DNA of 17,518 nt. It comes from Bordetella parapertussis. GTDB lineage: Bacteria > Pseudomonadota > Gammaproteobacteria > Burkholderiales > Burkholderiaceae_C. Below the pieces are notes generated by a model. That model worked only from the letters and a program-made list of their open reading frames with translations. It had not been told where the DNA came from and ran no database searches. Below are positions 7,224-15,778 of the stretch, one piece after another. The stretch covers positions 1 to 17,518 of the forward strand of contig CAMCTC010000095.1 in assembly GCA_945878355.1 (NCBI GenBank), given 5' to 3'. A program made the translations under genes and the position numbers. Every line of letters begins with the position of its first letter. Position 1 is the first letter of the stretch.

Positions 7224-7253
7224 AAAAATGCAGAGGCGCTGCACCGCAGGCGC
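7224..7253 (-). terminator. Weak candidate terminator after the ugp operon
   Basis: On the minus strand a hairpin of seven base pairs with one bulged base (arms 7246-7253 and 7236-7242, 3-nt loop) is followed 7 nt later by five T (7224-7228). It lies between the phosphodiesterase stop and the ars promoter, where a terminator is expected. The stem is short and the T run is displaced. Confidence 0.3.
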
Positions 7254-7379
7254 AGCCTTGGCAAGAAGTTCAGGCGTGCAGCACCCGGTTAGGTTTCGAT
7301 GGAATTCAGTCTCGCCGAAGAGTTCCGGGTCGGGCCCGATGCGGCGCAGGGTCGTCAAGCAGCGCCTGCATGCATCCCC

Positions 7380-8201
7380 TCACAGCATCAGTTGCCCGCC
7401 CTCGTCAAAAAAAGGATAGGGTCCCTCGGTCGGTGCGCTGAAGACTTGGTGGGTGACCAGCCCCTCGCCGCTCCACCAATGCAGCAAGTAGCCGGGAGGC
7501 TCCATGCGGAACAGTGGCGTGGCGTCGCGCGCGATGTCCAATTGGACGGTGTGCGCCGTGCTCGGCGCGGTCATCACGGCGCGGCCGCCGACGGTCGCGC
7601 GGATGTTGCGATGCAGATGCCCGCAGACCACCAGTTGCACCTGCGGATGCGCGGCCAGGATGTCGCCAAATGCCTCGCGGCCGGTCAGGCCGATGTCGTC
7701 CATGTGGCCGATGCCGGTCGTGAACGGCGGGTGGTGCATGGCCACCAAGGTCGGCGTGGCGGGCGCTGCGGCGAGTTGCTGTTCCAACCACGCCAGGCGC
7801 TCCGCGCACATCAGGCCGCCGCTCTCGCCAGGGTTCAAGGTGTCGAGTCCGATGATGCGGACAGGCCAGTGCGATTCTTGCGCCGCATACTGCCAGAAGC
7901 CTGTCGCAGGCACCCAAGGATGCGCCGGAAAGGCGGCGCGCATTTGCTCGCGGTCGTCGTGGTTGCCGGGGATCAGCAGCCAGGGAATCGTCACAGCCTC
8001 AAGCTGGGTTCGCAGACGTGCGTATTCCTCGGCCGAGCCGGCGTCGACCAAGTCGCCGGTCAACAGCAGCAGATCGGGCTGTTGCGGCAAGGTCTTGAGA
8101 TGCGCCAGAGCCTGGTCCAGCAGCGCCGTGGTGTCGACGCGCTGGTAGGCCAGGCGACCGGCGGGTTTGATGTGGGTGTCGGACAGTTGTGCGATCAGCA
8201 T
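7380..8201 (-). CDS. GpdQ-like metallophosphodiesterase (glycerophosphodiesterase/class III cyclic nucleotide PDE family)
   Basis: This 273-aa cytoplasmic calcineurin-like phosphoesterase has all binuclear metal-site motifs: Asp8-x-His10 (SDTH), Asp50 (GDLVD), Asn80-His81 (GNHDD), His156 (MHHPP), and His195-x-His197 (GHLH). As I recall them, these positions equal those of Enterobacter aerogenes GpdQ (Asp8, His10, Asp50, Asn80, His156, His195, His197), which hydrolyses glycerophosphodiesters. The C-terminal segment LLHWWSGEGLVTHQ with PYPFFDE also resembles that enzyme. The gene lies 43 nt after ugpB with AGGAG before its ATG at 8201. In this operon it takes the place that the GDPD-type ugpQ has in enterobacteria, so it probably cleaves imported glycerophosphodiesters to glycerol-3-phosphate and an alcohol. 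CpdA-type cAMP phosphodiesterase activity is the main alternative. Confidence 0.85.
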   Translation of the reverse strand: MLIAQLSDTHIKPAGRLAYQRVDTTALLDQALAHLKTLPQQPDLLLLTGDLVDAGSAEEYARLRTQLEAVTIPWLLIPGNHDDREQMRAAFPAHPWVPATGFWQYAAQESHWPVRIIGLDTLNPGESGGLMCAERLAWLEQQLAAAPATPTLVAMHHPPFTTGIGHMDDIGLTGREAFGDILAAHPQVQLVVCGHLHRNIRATVGGRAVMTAPSTAHTVQLDIARDATPLFRMEPPGYLLHWWSGEGLVTHQVFSAPTEGPYPFFDEGGQLML

Positions 8202-8244
8202 GTGGGTCTCCTGCGGCCTCGGGCAGCCCGTGGGCGCGTTGCGC

Positions 8245-9522
8245 TTATTCCATCAACCCTTCGGTGGCCTTGACCAACTCCGGCAGGGCCTGCTCTGCCG
8301 ACTTCTCGCCACGCATCACCGCCGCGATCACATCGCGCTGGGCACGCCAGATGCGCACCGACTGACCGCCCGGGTAGCCGCCCCAAGGCAGCGACTTGTC
8401 GATCTGTGTCGTGGCGGTGCGGAAGTTCGGGTTCTTGTCATAGAACGGCGCGAGAAAGTCAGCACCCATGGCGCGCTGGTTGGTCGGCAGGTAGCCGGTC
8501 ATTTCCACCACGACCTTCTGCGCTTGCGGGCTGGTCACGAACTTCATGAAGGCCCAGGCAGCCTTTTGCTTGGCGGCGTCCTTGGTGAACATCACGACGG
8601 CATTGCCGCCGGTCGGCACGCCGCCGTGAGCCTTGTCGTCGAGCGGGAAGCGCGCGGTGCCCCAGTCAAACTTGCCCCCGACCAGATCGGTCACGACCTT
8701 CAAGTGGGCGGGCGTGGAAAACAGCATGCCGGTCTTGCCGGCGCCGAAGGCCTGGCGCGACTGGTCCCAGTCGACCAGCTGCATGCCGCCGTCGGTGACG
8801 AAACGGCGGAAGGTCTTGAGCATGTGCACGCCGCCGTCGTTGTTGAAGCCCACCTTCTTGGTGCCGGGCTCCACCAGTTTGGTGGCTTGCTGGTACAGCA
8901 TGCCCTGGAACAGCCAGTCATCCGGCCAGGCGTGCACGTCGTAAGACATGCCGTTGGCGTCGCCCGGCAAGGCCTTGATCTTGCCGGCCAGGGCGATCAG
9001 GCCGTCCCAGGTGTTGGGCATGTTGCGGGGGTCGCCGCCGGCGCGCTTGACCAGGTCGGTGTTGAAATACAGGATGGGCGAAGAGGCATTGAAGGCCAGG
9101 CCGTACTGCTTGCCGTCGATCTGTGCCAGCGACATCATGCGCGGCGCGAAGTTGCTGGCCGCAAAGTTGGCCGGCTCGCTCTTGAGCAAAGATGCCAAGT
9201 CGACAATCTGGCCGCGTTTTTCCAAGGTGCGGGCCATCTCGCCCAGCAGGTGGTAGCCGGCGTAGTAGACGTCGGGCAGCTGATTCGTGACAGCGCTGCG
9301 CAACACCACTTGGTGGCCTTCGTCGTAGCTGGCCGAAGGCGCGCGGAACTGGATCTTGATGTCCGGGTGCTGCTTCATGAACTCGGCTGCCAGCGGCTCG
9401 TGGAAGCGCGCAAAGCTGGGGTAGCAATACAACACGTCGAGCGTGACGCTTTGAGCCGCAGCAGGCATGGCGGCGGCGGCGGCAAGGCCGAGGCCGGCCA
9501 GCAGGTGTTTGACGAATTTCAT
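8245..9522 (-). CDS. ugpB: UgpB-like periplasmic glycerol-3-phosphate/glycerophosphodiester-binding protein
   Basis: This is a 425-aa extracellular solute-binding protein of the family-1 (MalE/UgpB) fold. A Sec signal peptide MKFVKHLLAGLGLAAAAAMPAAAQ precedes the mature part. Segments typical of UgpB are FNASSPILYFNTDL, TPAHLKVVTDL, TGYLPTNQRA with FYDKNPNFRTATTQ, and the C-terminal IWRAQRDVIAAVMRGEKSAEQAL. The start ATG at 9522 has GGAG about 7 nt upstream; the open frame extends further 5' but without homology. It stands 74 nt after ugpE and before the phosphodiesterase. The ligand-binding entry segment differs from the E. coli protein (LYCYPSFARFHEP rather than FWHSM), so the preferred ligand may be a glycerophosphodiester rather than free glycerol-3-phosphate. 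A sugar cannot be excluded by sequence alone. Confidence 0.85.
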   Translation of the reverse strand: MKFVKHLLAGLGLAAAAAMPAAAQSVTLDVLYCYPSFARFHEPLAAEFMKQHPDIKIQFRAPSASYDEGHQVVLRSAVTNQLPDVYYAGYHLLGEMARTLEKRGQIVDLASLLKSEPANFAASNFAPRMMSLAQIDGKQYGLAFNASSPILYFNTDLVKRAGGDPRNMPNTWDGLIALAGKIKALPGDANGMSYDVHAWPDDWLFQGMLYQQATKLVEPGTKKVGFNNDGGVHMLKTFRRFVTDGGMQLVDWDQSRQAFGAGKTGMLFSTPAHLKVVTDLVGGKFDWGTARFPLDDKAHGGVPTGGNAVVMFTKDAAKQKAAWAFMKFVTSPQAQKVVVEMTGYLPTNQRAMGADFLAPFYDKNPNFRTATTQIDKSLPWGGYPGGQSVRIWRAQRDVIAAVMRGEKSAEQALPELVKATEGLME

Positions 9523-9596
9523 GGTCACTCCAAGGGGTTCAAGGGGGAAAGAGGGTTTGTGCGGAAAGGTCGCCAAAGCGCCGCTGCGCTGGCCAT

Positions 9597-10433
9597 TCAC
9601 CGGAAGCCGGTCATCGTGATGCCCTGGATAAAGCGGCGGCGCGCGACCAGGAAGGCGAGCACCATGGGTGCGGTGATGAGCGCGGCCCCGGCCATCAGCG
9701 CGCCATAGTTGGCGCCGGATTCGGCTGCGGCAAACAACAGCATGCCCAGCGGCGGCGGCGCCAGTTGGGTGCTGGAGATCACCACCATCGGCCAGTAGAG
9801 GTCGTTCCAATGCGCCACCAGCGAAAAGACCGCGAAGGCGGCGATCGCCGGTCGCGCCGCGGGGGCGACCACGCGCCAGACGATCTCGATCTCGGTCATG
9901 CCGTCGAGCCGCGCGGCGTCAATGATCTCGTCGGGAAAGCTCTTGAAGACCTGGCGCAGCAGGAAGATGGCGAACATCGACAGGAAGAAGGGCAGCATCT
10001 GCGCGGTGTAGGTATCGAGCGCGCCGACCGTCGCCAGCCCGATGTAGACCGGCAGCGCGATCACCTGGATGGGGATGGCCAGCGCGCCCAGGATGCCCAT
10101 GAACAGCCATTGGCGGCCCTTGAACTGCAGCTTGGCCAGCGCATAGGCGGCCGGCACCGCCACCAGCAACTGCACCGCCAGGATGCCGCTGCACACCAGC
10201 AGGCCGTTGACCATGAAGCGCCCCATAGGCGCCGAACGCAGCACCTCCTGGAAATGCGTGAAGCCGAACCAGCTGCGCGGCAAAGGCCAGAGCGAGACCT
10301 CGAAGATCTCCGCCGGCGGCTTGAATGCCGTGCCCAACATCCACAGAAAAGGCATCAGCACCAGCAGCGCGGCCGGCAGCAGCAGCGCGTGCGGCAAGGC
10401 ACGGGACAGCCAGGCCCTCAGGGTCGCGCTCAT
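9597..10433 (-). CDS. ugpE: UgpE-like ABC transporter inner-membrane permease
   Basis: The 278-aa permease of the MalG/UgpE type has six predicted membrane helices. The first is at about residues 15-35 and is followed by a periplasmic stretch (FKPPAEIFEVSLWPLPRSW). The cytoplasmic EAA coupling loop is at about 169-194 (EIIDAARLDGMTEIEIVWRVVAPAARP), with the conserved DGM and a basic/hydrophobic tail that docks on the ATPase. The protein ends ARRRFIQGITMTGFR, the usual 'RRFIxGLTxGAVKG'-like terminus. The ATG at 10433 overlaps the ugpA stop (ATGA), showing translational coupling; a longer frame upstream is only a shadow of ugpA. It works as a heterodimer with UgpA to pass ligand from UgpB to the cytoplasm. 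Confidence 0.88.
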   Translation of the reverse strand: MSATLRAWLSRALPHALLLPAALLVLMPFLWMLGTAFKPPAEIFEVSLWPLPRSWFGFTHFQEVLRSAPMGRFMVNGLLVCSGILAVQLLVAVPAAYALAKLQFKGRQWLFMGILGALAIPIQVIALPVYIGLATVGALDTYTAQMLPFFLSMFAIFLLRQVFKSFPDEIIDAARLDGMTEIEIVWRVVAPAARPAIAAFAVFSLVAHWNDLYWPMVVISSTQLAPPPLGMLLFAAAESGANYGALMAGAALITAPMVLAFLVARRRFIQGITMTGFR

Positions 10434-11365
10434 GTGTAGTGCAGCTTGCGGTCGAGCAGCGTGACCTGCGCAGCCGACAAGACCAGGATGAAGACGAGAA
10501 ACACCAGCGTCAGCGCGGCCGCGTAGCCCATCTTGAAATACTGGAAGCCTTCCAGGTAGAGCGCGTACAGCAACACCTCCGAGCCGTTCTTGCCCTGCGT
10601 CAGCGTGGCCACGGTGTCGAAGACCTTGAACGCCGTGATGCAACTGGTGACCACGACGAACAGCGTCGTCGGTCCCAGCAAGGGCCAGGTGATGCGGGTG
10701 AAGCGGTCCAGCGGCGCGGCCATGCCGTCCACCGCCGCGGCGTCATACAACTCGGCGGGAATGTTGGACAGGCCGGCCAGGAAGAGGATCATGTTGAAAC
10801 CAACCAGCTGCCAGATGCCGATCAGCGCCAAGGTCGGAATCGTCCAGACGGGCTCGGACAGAAAGGCGATCTCTTGGCCGCCCAGCAGGCGGATGAGTTG
10901 ATTGACCGGGCCGAGCTTGGGATGCAGCAAGAACTGCCACACCGTGGCCATCGCGATCAGCGTGGCGGTGACCGGCAGGAAGAAGATCACTTCGTAGAAC
11001 GACCGCGTGCGGCGCCGAGCATGCACCAGCAGGGCCAGACCCAAGCCCAGCAGCACGCTGGCAGGCAACACGAGCGCGACGTAGAGCAAGGTGTTGACGA
11101 TGGAGCGGCGGAACACCGCGTCGGCCCAGGCGCGCTCGAAATTACCCAGGCCCAGCCAGCGCAGCGTCACGGCGCCAAGCTCATAGTCAGTCAGGCTGAG
11201 CCCGACCAGGCAGGCAATCGGCACCGCATAGAGCAGCACGAGCAACAGGGCGGCCGGTCCTGCCAGCCAGGCGCCGCCGTGGCGGTCACCTCCGATGAGG
11301 CCGCGCGCTGCTCCAGGCTTGGCGGGTACGGACCGTGTCGTTGCGGTCGGCAGCACAGCGCTCAT
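10430..11365 (-). CDS. ugpA: UgpA-like ABC transporter inner-membrane permease
   Basis: The 311-aa permease of MalF/UgpA type has a cytoplasmic N-terminus of about 32 residues, followed by six helices (first at about 33-57, AWLAGPAALLLVLLYAVPI). The EAA loop is at about 205-230 (AELYDAAAVDGMAAPLDRFTRITWPLL), and FFLPVTATLIAMATVWQFLLHP is the standard third-helix region. The ATG at 11365 overlaps the ugpC stop by 4 bp (ATGA), and its own stop overlaps ugpE in the same way. The three membrane-complex genes C-A-E are therefore tightly coupled. Gene order is C-A-E-B, the reverse placement of ATPase and binding protein compared with E. coli ugpBAEC. Confidence 0.88.
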   Translation of the reverse strand: MSAVLPTATTRSVPAKPGAARGLIGGDRHGGAWLAGPAALLLVLLYAVPIACLVGLSLTDYELGAVTLRWLGLGNFERAWADAVFRRSIVNTLLYVALVLPASVLLGLGLALLVHARRRTRSFYEVIFFLPVTATLIAMATVWQFLLHPKLGPVNQLIRLLGGQEIAFLSEPVWTIPTLALIGIWQLVGFNMILFLAGLSNIPAELYDAAAVDGMAAPLDRFTRITWPLLGPTTLFVVVTSCITAFKVFDTVATLTQGKNGSEVLLYALYLEGFQYFKMGYAAALTLVFLVFILVLSAAQVTLLDRKLHYT

Positions 11366-12600
11366 GTCGTCACGCAGCTGATGCCTGCCGATGCATCGGA
11401 CGATGAGGCGGACATCGTCGAATTCGGCAGGCTGATGGCCTGGGCGTCGCAGCGGCTGCCGCTGGCGTAGAACAACAACCAGTCGGACCAGCGCCAGCCT
11501 AGCCGCACGGCATCGCCTGGTTTGATCGGCTGCGCCCACTGCCGCAGCGGCACGCGCACCGACACCGGCTCAGGCCAATGCGCCACCTGTACCTGCAGGA
11601 TCCAGTCGGCGCCATGGTGCTCGGCATGGCGCAAGGTGGCCGGCACCTGCGCGTCGGCCGGCCCGGCAAACGCCTCGCGACCTGGCGCGAGCAGCAAATG
11701 CTCTGGCCGGATGGCCGCAGCGCCGCCTTGCGTCATCAGAGCCTGCGCACCGGGACCGGCCAGCGCGATGGCCTCGGTCCCGACCAGTTGGCGCAGGCCG
11801 CCCTCCGCGCGCAGGGGCACGACGTTGATCGACGGGCTGCCGACGAAGCGCGCCACGTCCAGGCAGTCGGGCCGTTCGTAAAGCGTCTGCGGAGTGGCGA
11901 ACTGCAGGATGCGGCCGTGCTGCATCACCGCCACCCGGGTGGACAAGCTCATCGCCTCGGTCTGGTCGTGGGTGACGAAGACAAAGGTCGCGCCCAGGCG
12001 TCGGTGCAGATCGGCGAGTTCGTCGCGCACCTGGATGCGCAGCTTGGCGTCCAGGTTGGACAGCGGCTCGTCCATCAGAAAAGCGGCCGGCTGGCGCACC
12101 ATGGCGCGCGCCAAAGCGGCGCGCTGGCGCTGCCCGCCCGACAGCTGCCCCGGTTTGCGTTGCAGCAACTCGCCCAGGCCGAGCGTGCGGGCCAGCTCGA
12201 CCACTTCCGCGTCGATGCGCGCCAGGCGGCTGCGCCGACCAGGCACCAGGTGGCCGACCAACGGCTGACGCTCGAGGAATGACAAGCGCGACATCAGCAG
12301 CGGCATGGCGATGTTGTCGCGCACGCTCAGGTGCGGGTACAGCGCATAGTTCTGAAACACCATCGCGACGTTGCGCTCGCGTGGCCTCAGGGTGTCGACG
12401 GCGCGGCCGCCGATGCTGACAGTGCCGGCGTCCTGGGTCTCGAGGCCGGCCACGATGCGCAACAGCGTCGACTTGCCGCAGCCCGACGGGCCCAGCAGCG
12501 ACACGAACTCGCCAGGCTCCACCTGCAGGTCTATGCCGTCGAGCACGCGTTGGGTGCCGAAGTCCTTGCGCAAACCGGAGATGTTGATGGCGTGGGGCAT
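11362..12600 (-). CDS. ugpC: UgpC-like ABC transporter ATP-binding protein
   Basis: The 412-aa ATPase of the MalK/UgpC class has Walker A GPSGCGKST (37-45), Q-loop VFQNYALYPH (81-90), signature LSGGQRQR (153-160), Walker B FLMDEP (174-179), D-loop SNLDAKLR and switch His211 in VTHDQTEAM. The C-terminal OB-type regulatory domain (from about 245, PSINVVPLRAEGG) has the IRPEHLLLAPG segment. Between the Q-loop and the signature it carries roughly 20 extra residues (about 104-127, SRLSFLERQPLVGHLVPG) compared with MalK. The C-terminus ends in a serine-rich tail of about 25 residues. It is the first gene of the ugp unit, with a Pho-box-like array upstream and no clear ribosome site. A mutated partial second copy lies at 16941-17246. 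Confidence 0.9.
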   Translation of the reverse strand: MPHAINISGLRKDFGTQRVLDGIDLQVEPGEFVSLLGPSGCGKSTLLRIVAGLETQDAGTVSIGGRAVDTLRPRERNVAMVFQNYALYPHLSVRDNIAMPLLMSRLSFLERQPLVGHLVPGRRSRLARIDAEVVELARTLGLGELLQRKPGQLSGGQRQRAALARAMVRQPAAFLMDEPLSNLDAKLRIQVRDELADLHRRLGATFVFVTHDQTEAMSLSTRVAVMQHGRILQFATPQTLYERPDCLDVARFVGSPSINVVPLRAEGGLRQLVGTEAIALAGPGAQALMTQGGAAAIRPEHLLLAPGREAFAGPADAQVPATLRHAEHHGADWILQVQVAHWPEPVSVRVPLRQWAQPIKPGDAVRLGWRWSDWLLFYASGSRCDAQAISLPNSTMSASSSDASAGISCVTT

Positions 12601-12639
12601 GGAAGCTGGCAGCCGTCGGCCGTGGATGAACTCCCCAGG

Positions 12640-12695
12640 ATGCTATGCAGCCCACGTGTCAGCTTGGAGGCAGAACGATGACGCGAAAATGTCAC
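12640..12695 (-). promoter_or_regulatory. Pho-box-like array upstream of ugpC
   Basis: On the minus strand four 11-bp-phased units start with GTGACAT (12689-12695), GCGTCAT (12678-12684), CTGCCTC (12667-12673, poor) and CTGACAC (12656-12662). TAGCAT (12640-12645), a -10-like hexamer, follows the last unit after exactly 10 nt. Predicted transcription starts near 12633, about 32 nt before the ugpC ATG. The third unit is weak, so this is the least certain of the four candidate Pho promoters. Confidence 0.48.
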
Positions 12696-12822
12696 ACAGG
12701 GTTGCCGTCTGATAACCTCAAAATTGCACGCCTTCATAACGAGCCAACACAAACATCGCCGAGCTGCGCATGCCAACGAATCGACTTGGCCTCGTACCGG
12801 TTCGGTTCGTCGATCAGCCGCG

Positions 12823-13932
12823 TCAGTCGGCAACCAGGAAGTTGCGCCCACGCGGGCTCGACAACGCTGCCCGTACTCGCTCGTCGGCGTCATGGATGCC
12901 CAACTCGGCGAAGGCCGTCGCGCCGGTGTTGATGCCCAAACCCTGCAGCCAGGCCTGTAGCTGCAGGCAACCCGCATCGGCAGGCTTGCCGAAGACTTCG
13001 GCCAGGGCGGCATCGGTGACGCTGCTCCGACCCAACGCCAGTGCCCAGACCTTGGGAAGCCACATCGCGCAGGCCCGGCCGTGCGGCACGCCTTGCTGCA
13101 GCGTCAGGTCATAGGACAGCGCATGGGCCAGCGCGGTGCGGGTCTGCGAAAAAGCCATGCCAGCCTGCAAAGCGGCCAACGACAGCTGGGTGCGCAGTGC
13201 GATATCACTTGGGCGGTCCAACAGTGCGGGCAGATGCCCGATCACGCCCCTCGCCGCCGCCACCGCCAAACGGCTGCTGGCAGGGTTGGCGTGGCGGTTC
13301 CACATCGATTCCAACGCGTGTGCCAAGGTATCGAGAGCGGTGTCGCGGGTCACCTCGGGGGGGCAGCTCAGCGTCAGCGCGGGATCGATGAAGGCCCGTT
13401 CGGCATAACCCCAGGTCTCGTCCAAGCTGCGTTTGCAAGCGGGTTCGGCCTCGGTGTCCCACACGGTGGCCCAGCGGGTGACCTCGCTGCCGGTGCCCGC
13501 GGTGGTGGGCAGTAACCACAGCGGGGCTTTGTGCATCGCTGGCCAAGGCGAGACGCCGCGCAGCGTGGCGGCCAGCGATTCAAATTGCCCGTCCACTGGG
13601 CGGCAGCGCAACACCTTGGCCAAGTCCAGCGTCGTACCACCGCCCACGGCGATGAGCACCGTGTCGGCGTCCATCCGTGGCCACAGCTCTGCGGCCAATT
13701 GACGCGCGCACTGGATGCTGGACAGCCCGTCGGGTACGCTCAACCAGCCGCGCAACCGACCCCCCAAGGCCGCCTGCCAACGCGTGCGCAGGCCCAAGGC
13801 TTCAGCGGGTGCGAAGGCCAGCACCACGGCCTGTCGATCGACCAGCGCTGCGGCCAAGTCGTCGCTACACCCTAAGCCAAAGCGCACATCCACTGGCATG
13901 GACCAAGCAAACGAAGTCTGGGCACAGGCCAT
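12823..13932 (-). CDS. Phosphonate-metabolism-associated iron-containing alcohol dehydrogenase
   Basis: This is a 369-aa group III (iron-containing) alcohol dehydrogenase. The NAD(P)-binding GGGTTLDLAKVL (97-108) and PTTAGTGSEVT (142-152) are present. The four metal ligands are recognisable as Asp201 and His205 (DTLAHALESM), His270 (ALAHALSYDL) and His284 (PHGRACAMWLP). The phnCDE linkage matches a known subfamily of Fe-dependent dehydrogenases found beside phosphonate transport and catabolism genes (the TIGRFAM 'Phn_Fe-ADH' group, as I recall it). A phosphonate aldehyde/alcohol such as phosphonoacetaldehyde/2-hydroxyethylphosphonate is a plausible substrate, but this is inference. ATG at 13932 lies 10 nt after the phnE stop; TTG at 13938 is an alternative. 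No C-P bond-cleaving enzyme is encoded in the window. Confidence 0.85.
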   Translation of the reverse strand: MACAQTSFAWSMPVDVRFGLGCSDDLAAALVDRQAVVLAFAPAEALGLRTRWQAALGGRLRGWLSVPDGLSSIQCARQLAAELWPRMDADTVLIAVGGGTTLDLAKVLRCRPVDGQFESLAATLRGVSPWPAMHKAPLWLLPTTAGTGSEVTRWATVWDTEAEPACKRSLDETWGYAERAFIDPALTLSCPPEVTRDTALDTLAHALESMWNRHANPASSRLAVAAARGVIGHLPALLDRPSDIALRTQLSLAALQAGMAFSQTRTALAHALSYDLTLQQGVPHGRACAMWLPKVWALALGRSSVTDAALAEVFGKPADAGCLQLQAWLQGLGINTGATAFAELGIHDADERVRAALSSPRGRNFLVAD

Positions 13933-13942
13933 CAGCAAACGA

Positions 13943-14782
13943 TCAGATAAAGCGCTTGCGCAGCGTGGCCGACAGCAGGTCGATCAAGGTGACACTGACG
14001 GCCAGGATGATCAGCACCGCGCAGGTCTGCGCATATTGAAAGCTGCGAATCACCTCGAACAGCACCGCACCGATGCCGCCGGCACCCACCATGCCCACCA
14101 CACTGGCGCTGCGCACATTGCTCTCGAAGCGGTAAAGCGCGAAGCTCAACCAAAGCGGCATCACCTGCGGGATGACGCCATAAGCGATCTCCACCAACTT
14201 GTGCGCGCCGGTGGCGCGGATGCCTTCCACCGGCCGCGGGTCGATGGCCTCAACGGCTTCGGAGAACAGCTTGGCGAGACTGCCCGTGGTGTGGATGGCC
14301 AAGGCCAGCACGCCAGCAAACGGCCCCAGACCCACGGCCACGATGAACAACATCGCAAACACCATTTCGTTGATCGCGCGGCAGGCATCCATCAGCCGCC
14401 GCAAGGGCTGGTGCAGCCAAATCGGTGAAAGATTGGCGCTGCACATCAAGCCCATGGGTACCGCTGCAATGATGGCCAGCACGGTGCCCCAAAGGGCGAT
14501 ATGCAAGGTGACGACCATCTCCTTGACGTAGATGCGCCAGTCACGGAAGTCGGGGGGAAAGAAGTCCTTGGCGTAGGTGCCAATGTTCGCACTGTCCTTC
14601 AGCAGGTCCAGCGGTCGAATCTCGGCGCCGCGCCACGCCCAAGCCAGCAGCGCCAGGATCAGGGCCCAGGCAAAGTAGCTCAGCCAGCCTGGGCGTTCGG
14701 CTTCAGCACGCTTGCGCAGTCGCTCGAGCGAAGCGGTTGAAGGCGCAGCGCCCGCATCCGCAGAAGCCACCAAGACATTCAC
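13943..14782 (-). CDS. phnE: Phosphonate ABC transporter permease PhnE
   Basis: The 279-aa inner-membrane permease has hydrophobic helices at about 35-52, 90-115, 143-165, 215-240 and 258-275. PhnE hallmarks are the stretch [24 protein letters not shown], the coupling loop [24 protein letters not shown], and the highly conserved end [22 protein letters not shown]. It would homodimerise with two PhnC ATPases. Its ATG at 14782 overlaps the phnD stop (ATGA), with AGGTGA immediately upstream. The dehydrogenase gene follows after 10 nt. The same protein class also serves phosphite/hypophosphite importers (PtxC/HtxC), so the exact substrate is not fixed by this gene. Confidence 0.9.
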   Translation of the reverse strand: MNVLVASADAGAAPSTASLERLRKRAEAERPGWLSYFAWALILALLAWAWRGAEIRPLDLLKDSANIGTYAKDFFPPDFRDWRIYVKEMVVTLHIALWGTVLAIIAAVPMGLMCSANLSPIWLHQPLRRLMDACRAINEMVFAMLFIVAVGLGPFAGVLALAIHTTGSLAKLFSEAVEAIDPRPVEGIRATGAHKLVEIAYGVIPQVMPLWLSFALYRFESNVRSASVVGMVGAGGIGAVLFEVIRSFQYAQTCAVLIILAVSVTLIDLLSATLRKRFI

Positions 14783-15744
14783 CTGCCCAACGCCGCCAGC
14801 TTGCGGTCGATCTCAGCCAACAGCTTGGCTTTGTCGTCGGCCGACGTCTTCTCGTCGTTCTCGGCCTTGGCTCGGTCGCGGAACAGCTCAAGTTGTCGAA
14901 TCGGGATCAGCTGATCGTTGCTGCTGTCGCGAAAACCACCGTAGTTGTAGATGGCCTTCAGTGTGGCCTTTTCCTGCGGGTCGGTCTTGGCGTAGCCCAG
15001 CACGAATGTCTTGAGTTTGGCCCTGACGGCTGGGTCCAGATCCTTGCGCCAGACGAAGGGGTCGCTGGGAATCAGCGGGCTGCGCCACAGCACTTTCAGC
15101 TGACTGAACAGCTCGGGCTTGCTGCTTTCCAACTTGCCCATGTCTTCGGTGTTGTTGGTGGCCACATCCACCTGCTTGGCCAGCACCGCCTGAATGTTGG
15201 CGCCGTGGCTGGCATTGCGCACAGTCTTGAAAGCGGTGCGGTGGTCGACCTTGTTCTTCGCGAAGACGTAGAACGTGGGCACCAGGAAGCCCGAGGTGGA
15301 GTTCGGGTCGCCGATGCTGAAGTTGATGGTCTTGCTGTTCCTCAGCACATCGTCCAGCGTGTTGTACGGGCTGTCCTTGTGCGCAATCAGCAAACCGTGG
15401 TAGCCGAAGCTGCCGTCGGTGTACATCACCTGCGCAAAAACCTCGCCCTGCGCACGGTCCACAGCCTCCATCGCGGACTTGTTGCCGAACCAGGCCACCT
15501 GCACCTTGTTGAAACGCATGGCTTCGATCACGCCCGCGTAGTCGGGTGCGTAAAAGCTCTTGATAGTCAGGCCGGTCTTCTTTTCCATGTCGCGAAAAAA
15601 GGGCTCCCAGCGTTCGCGCTGGGTGCTGGCCGAGTCGGTGGCGATGATGCCGAAGTTGATTTCCTGCGCCTGCGCCGAAGTGGCAGCCAAGCCCAGGCTC
15701 AGCAGAGCCAGCATGACGAAAGTGCGACGGGTGGTGGCGTGCAT
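14779..15744 (-). CDS. phnD: Phosphonate-binding periplasmic protein PhnD
   Basis: The 321-aa solute-binding protein has a signal peptide ([26 protein letters not shown]) carrying a twin-arginine TRRTFV, so Tat or Sec export is possible. The mature part shows PhnD features: [46 protein letters not shown], and the anion-contacting [19 protein letters not shown] charged C-terminal helix rich in Lys/Asp/Glu follows. ATG at 15744 is chosen over an upstream open frame because the signal peptide starts there and GAGGAC lies about 6 nt before it. It starts 34 nt after phnC and overlaps phnE by 4 bp. PhnD-type proteins bind 2-aminoethylphosphonate and related phosphonates; PtxB/HtxB paralogues bind phosphite or hypophosphite. 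Confidence 0.9.
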   Translation of the reverse strand: MHATTRRTFVMLALLSLGLAATSAQAQEINFGIIATDSASTQRERWEPFFRDMEKKTGLTIKSFYAPDYAGVIEAMRFNKVQVAWFGNKSAMEAVDRAQGEVFAQVMYTDGSFGYHGLLIAHKDSPYNTLDDVLRNSKTINFSIGDPNSTSGFLVPTFYVFAKNKVDHRTAFKTVRNASHGANIQAVLAKQVDVATNNTEDMGKLESSKPELFSQLKVLWRSPLIPSDPFVWRKDLDPAVRAKLKTFVLGYAKTDPQEKATLKAIYNYGGFRDSSNDQLIPIRQLELFRDRAKAENDEKTSADDKAKLLAEIDRKLAALGR

Positions 15745-15778
15745 GCAAAGTCCTCGTGGGGTGTTTTCGGTTGGGGGG

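Noticed and set aside
7122..7358. 78-codon minus-strand frame covering the GAPDH upstream region
   Set aside because: It spans the Pho-box-like promoter and the AT-rich leader and overlaps the GAPDH start; no homology is seen.
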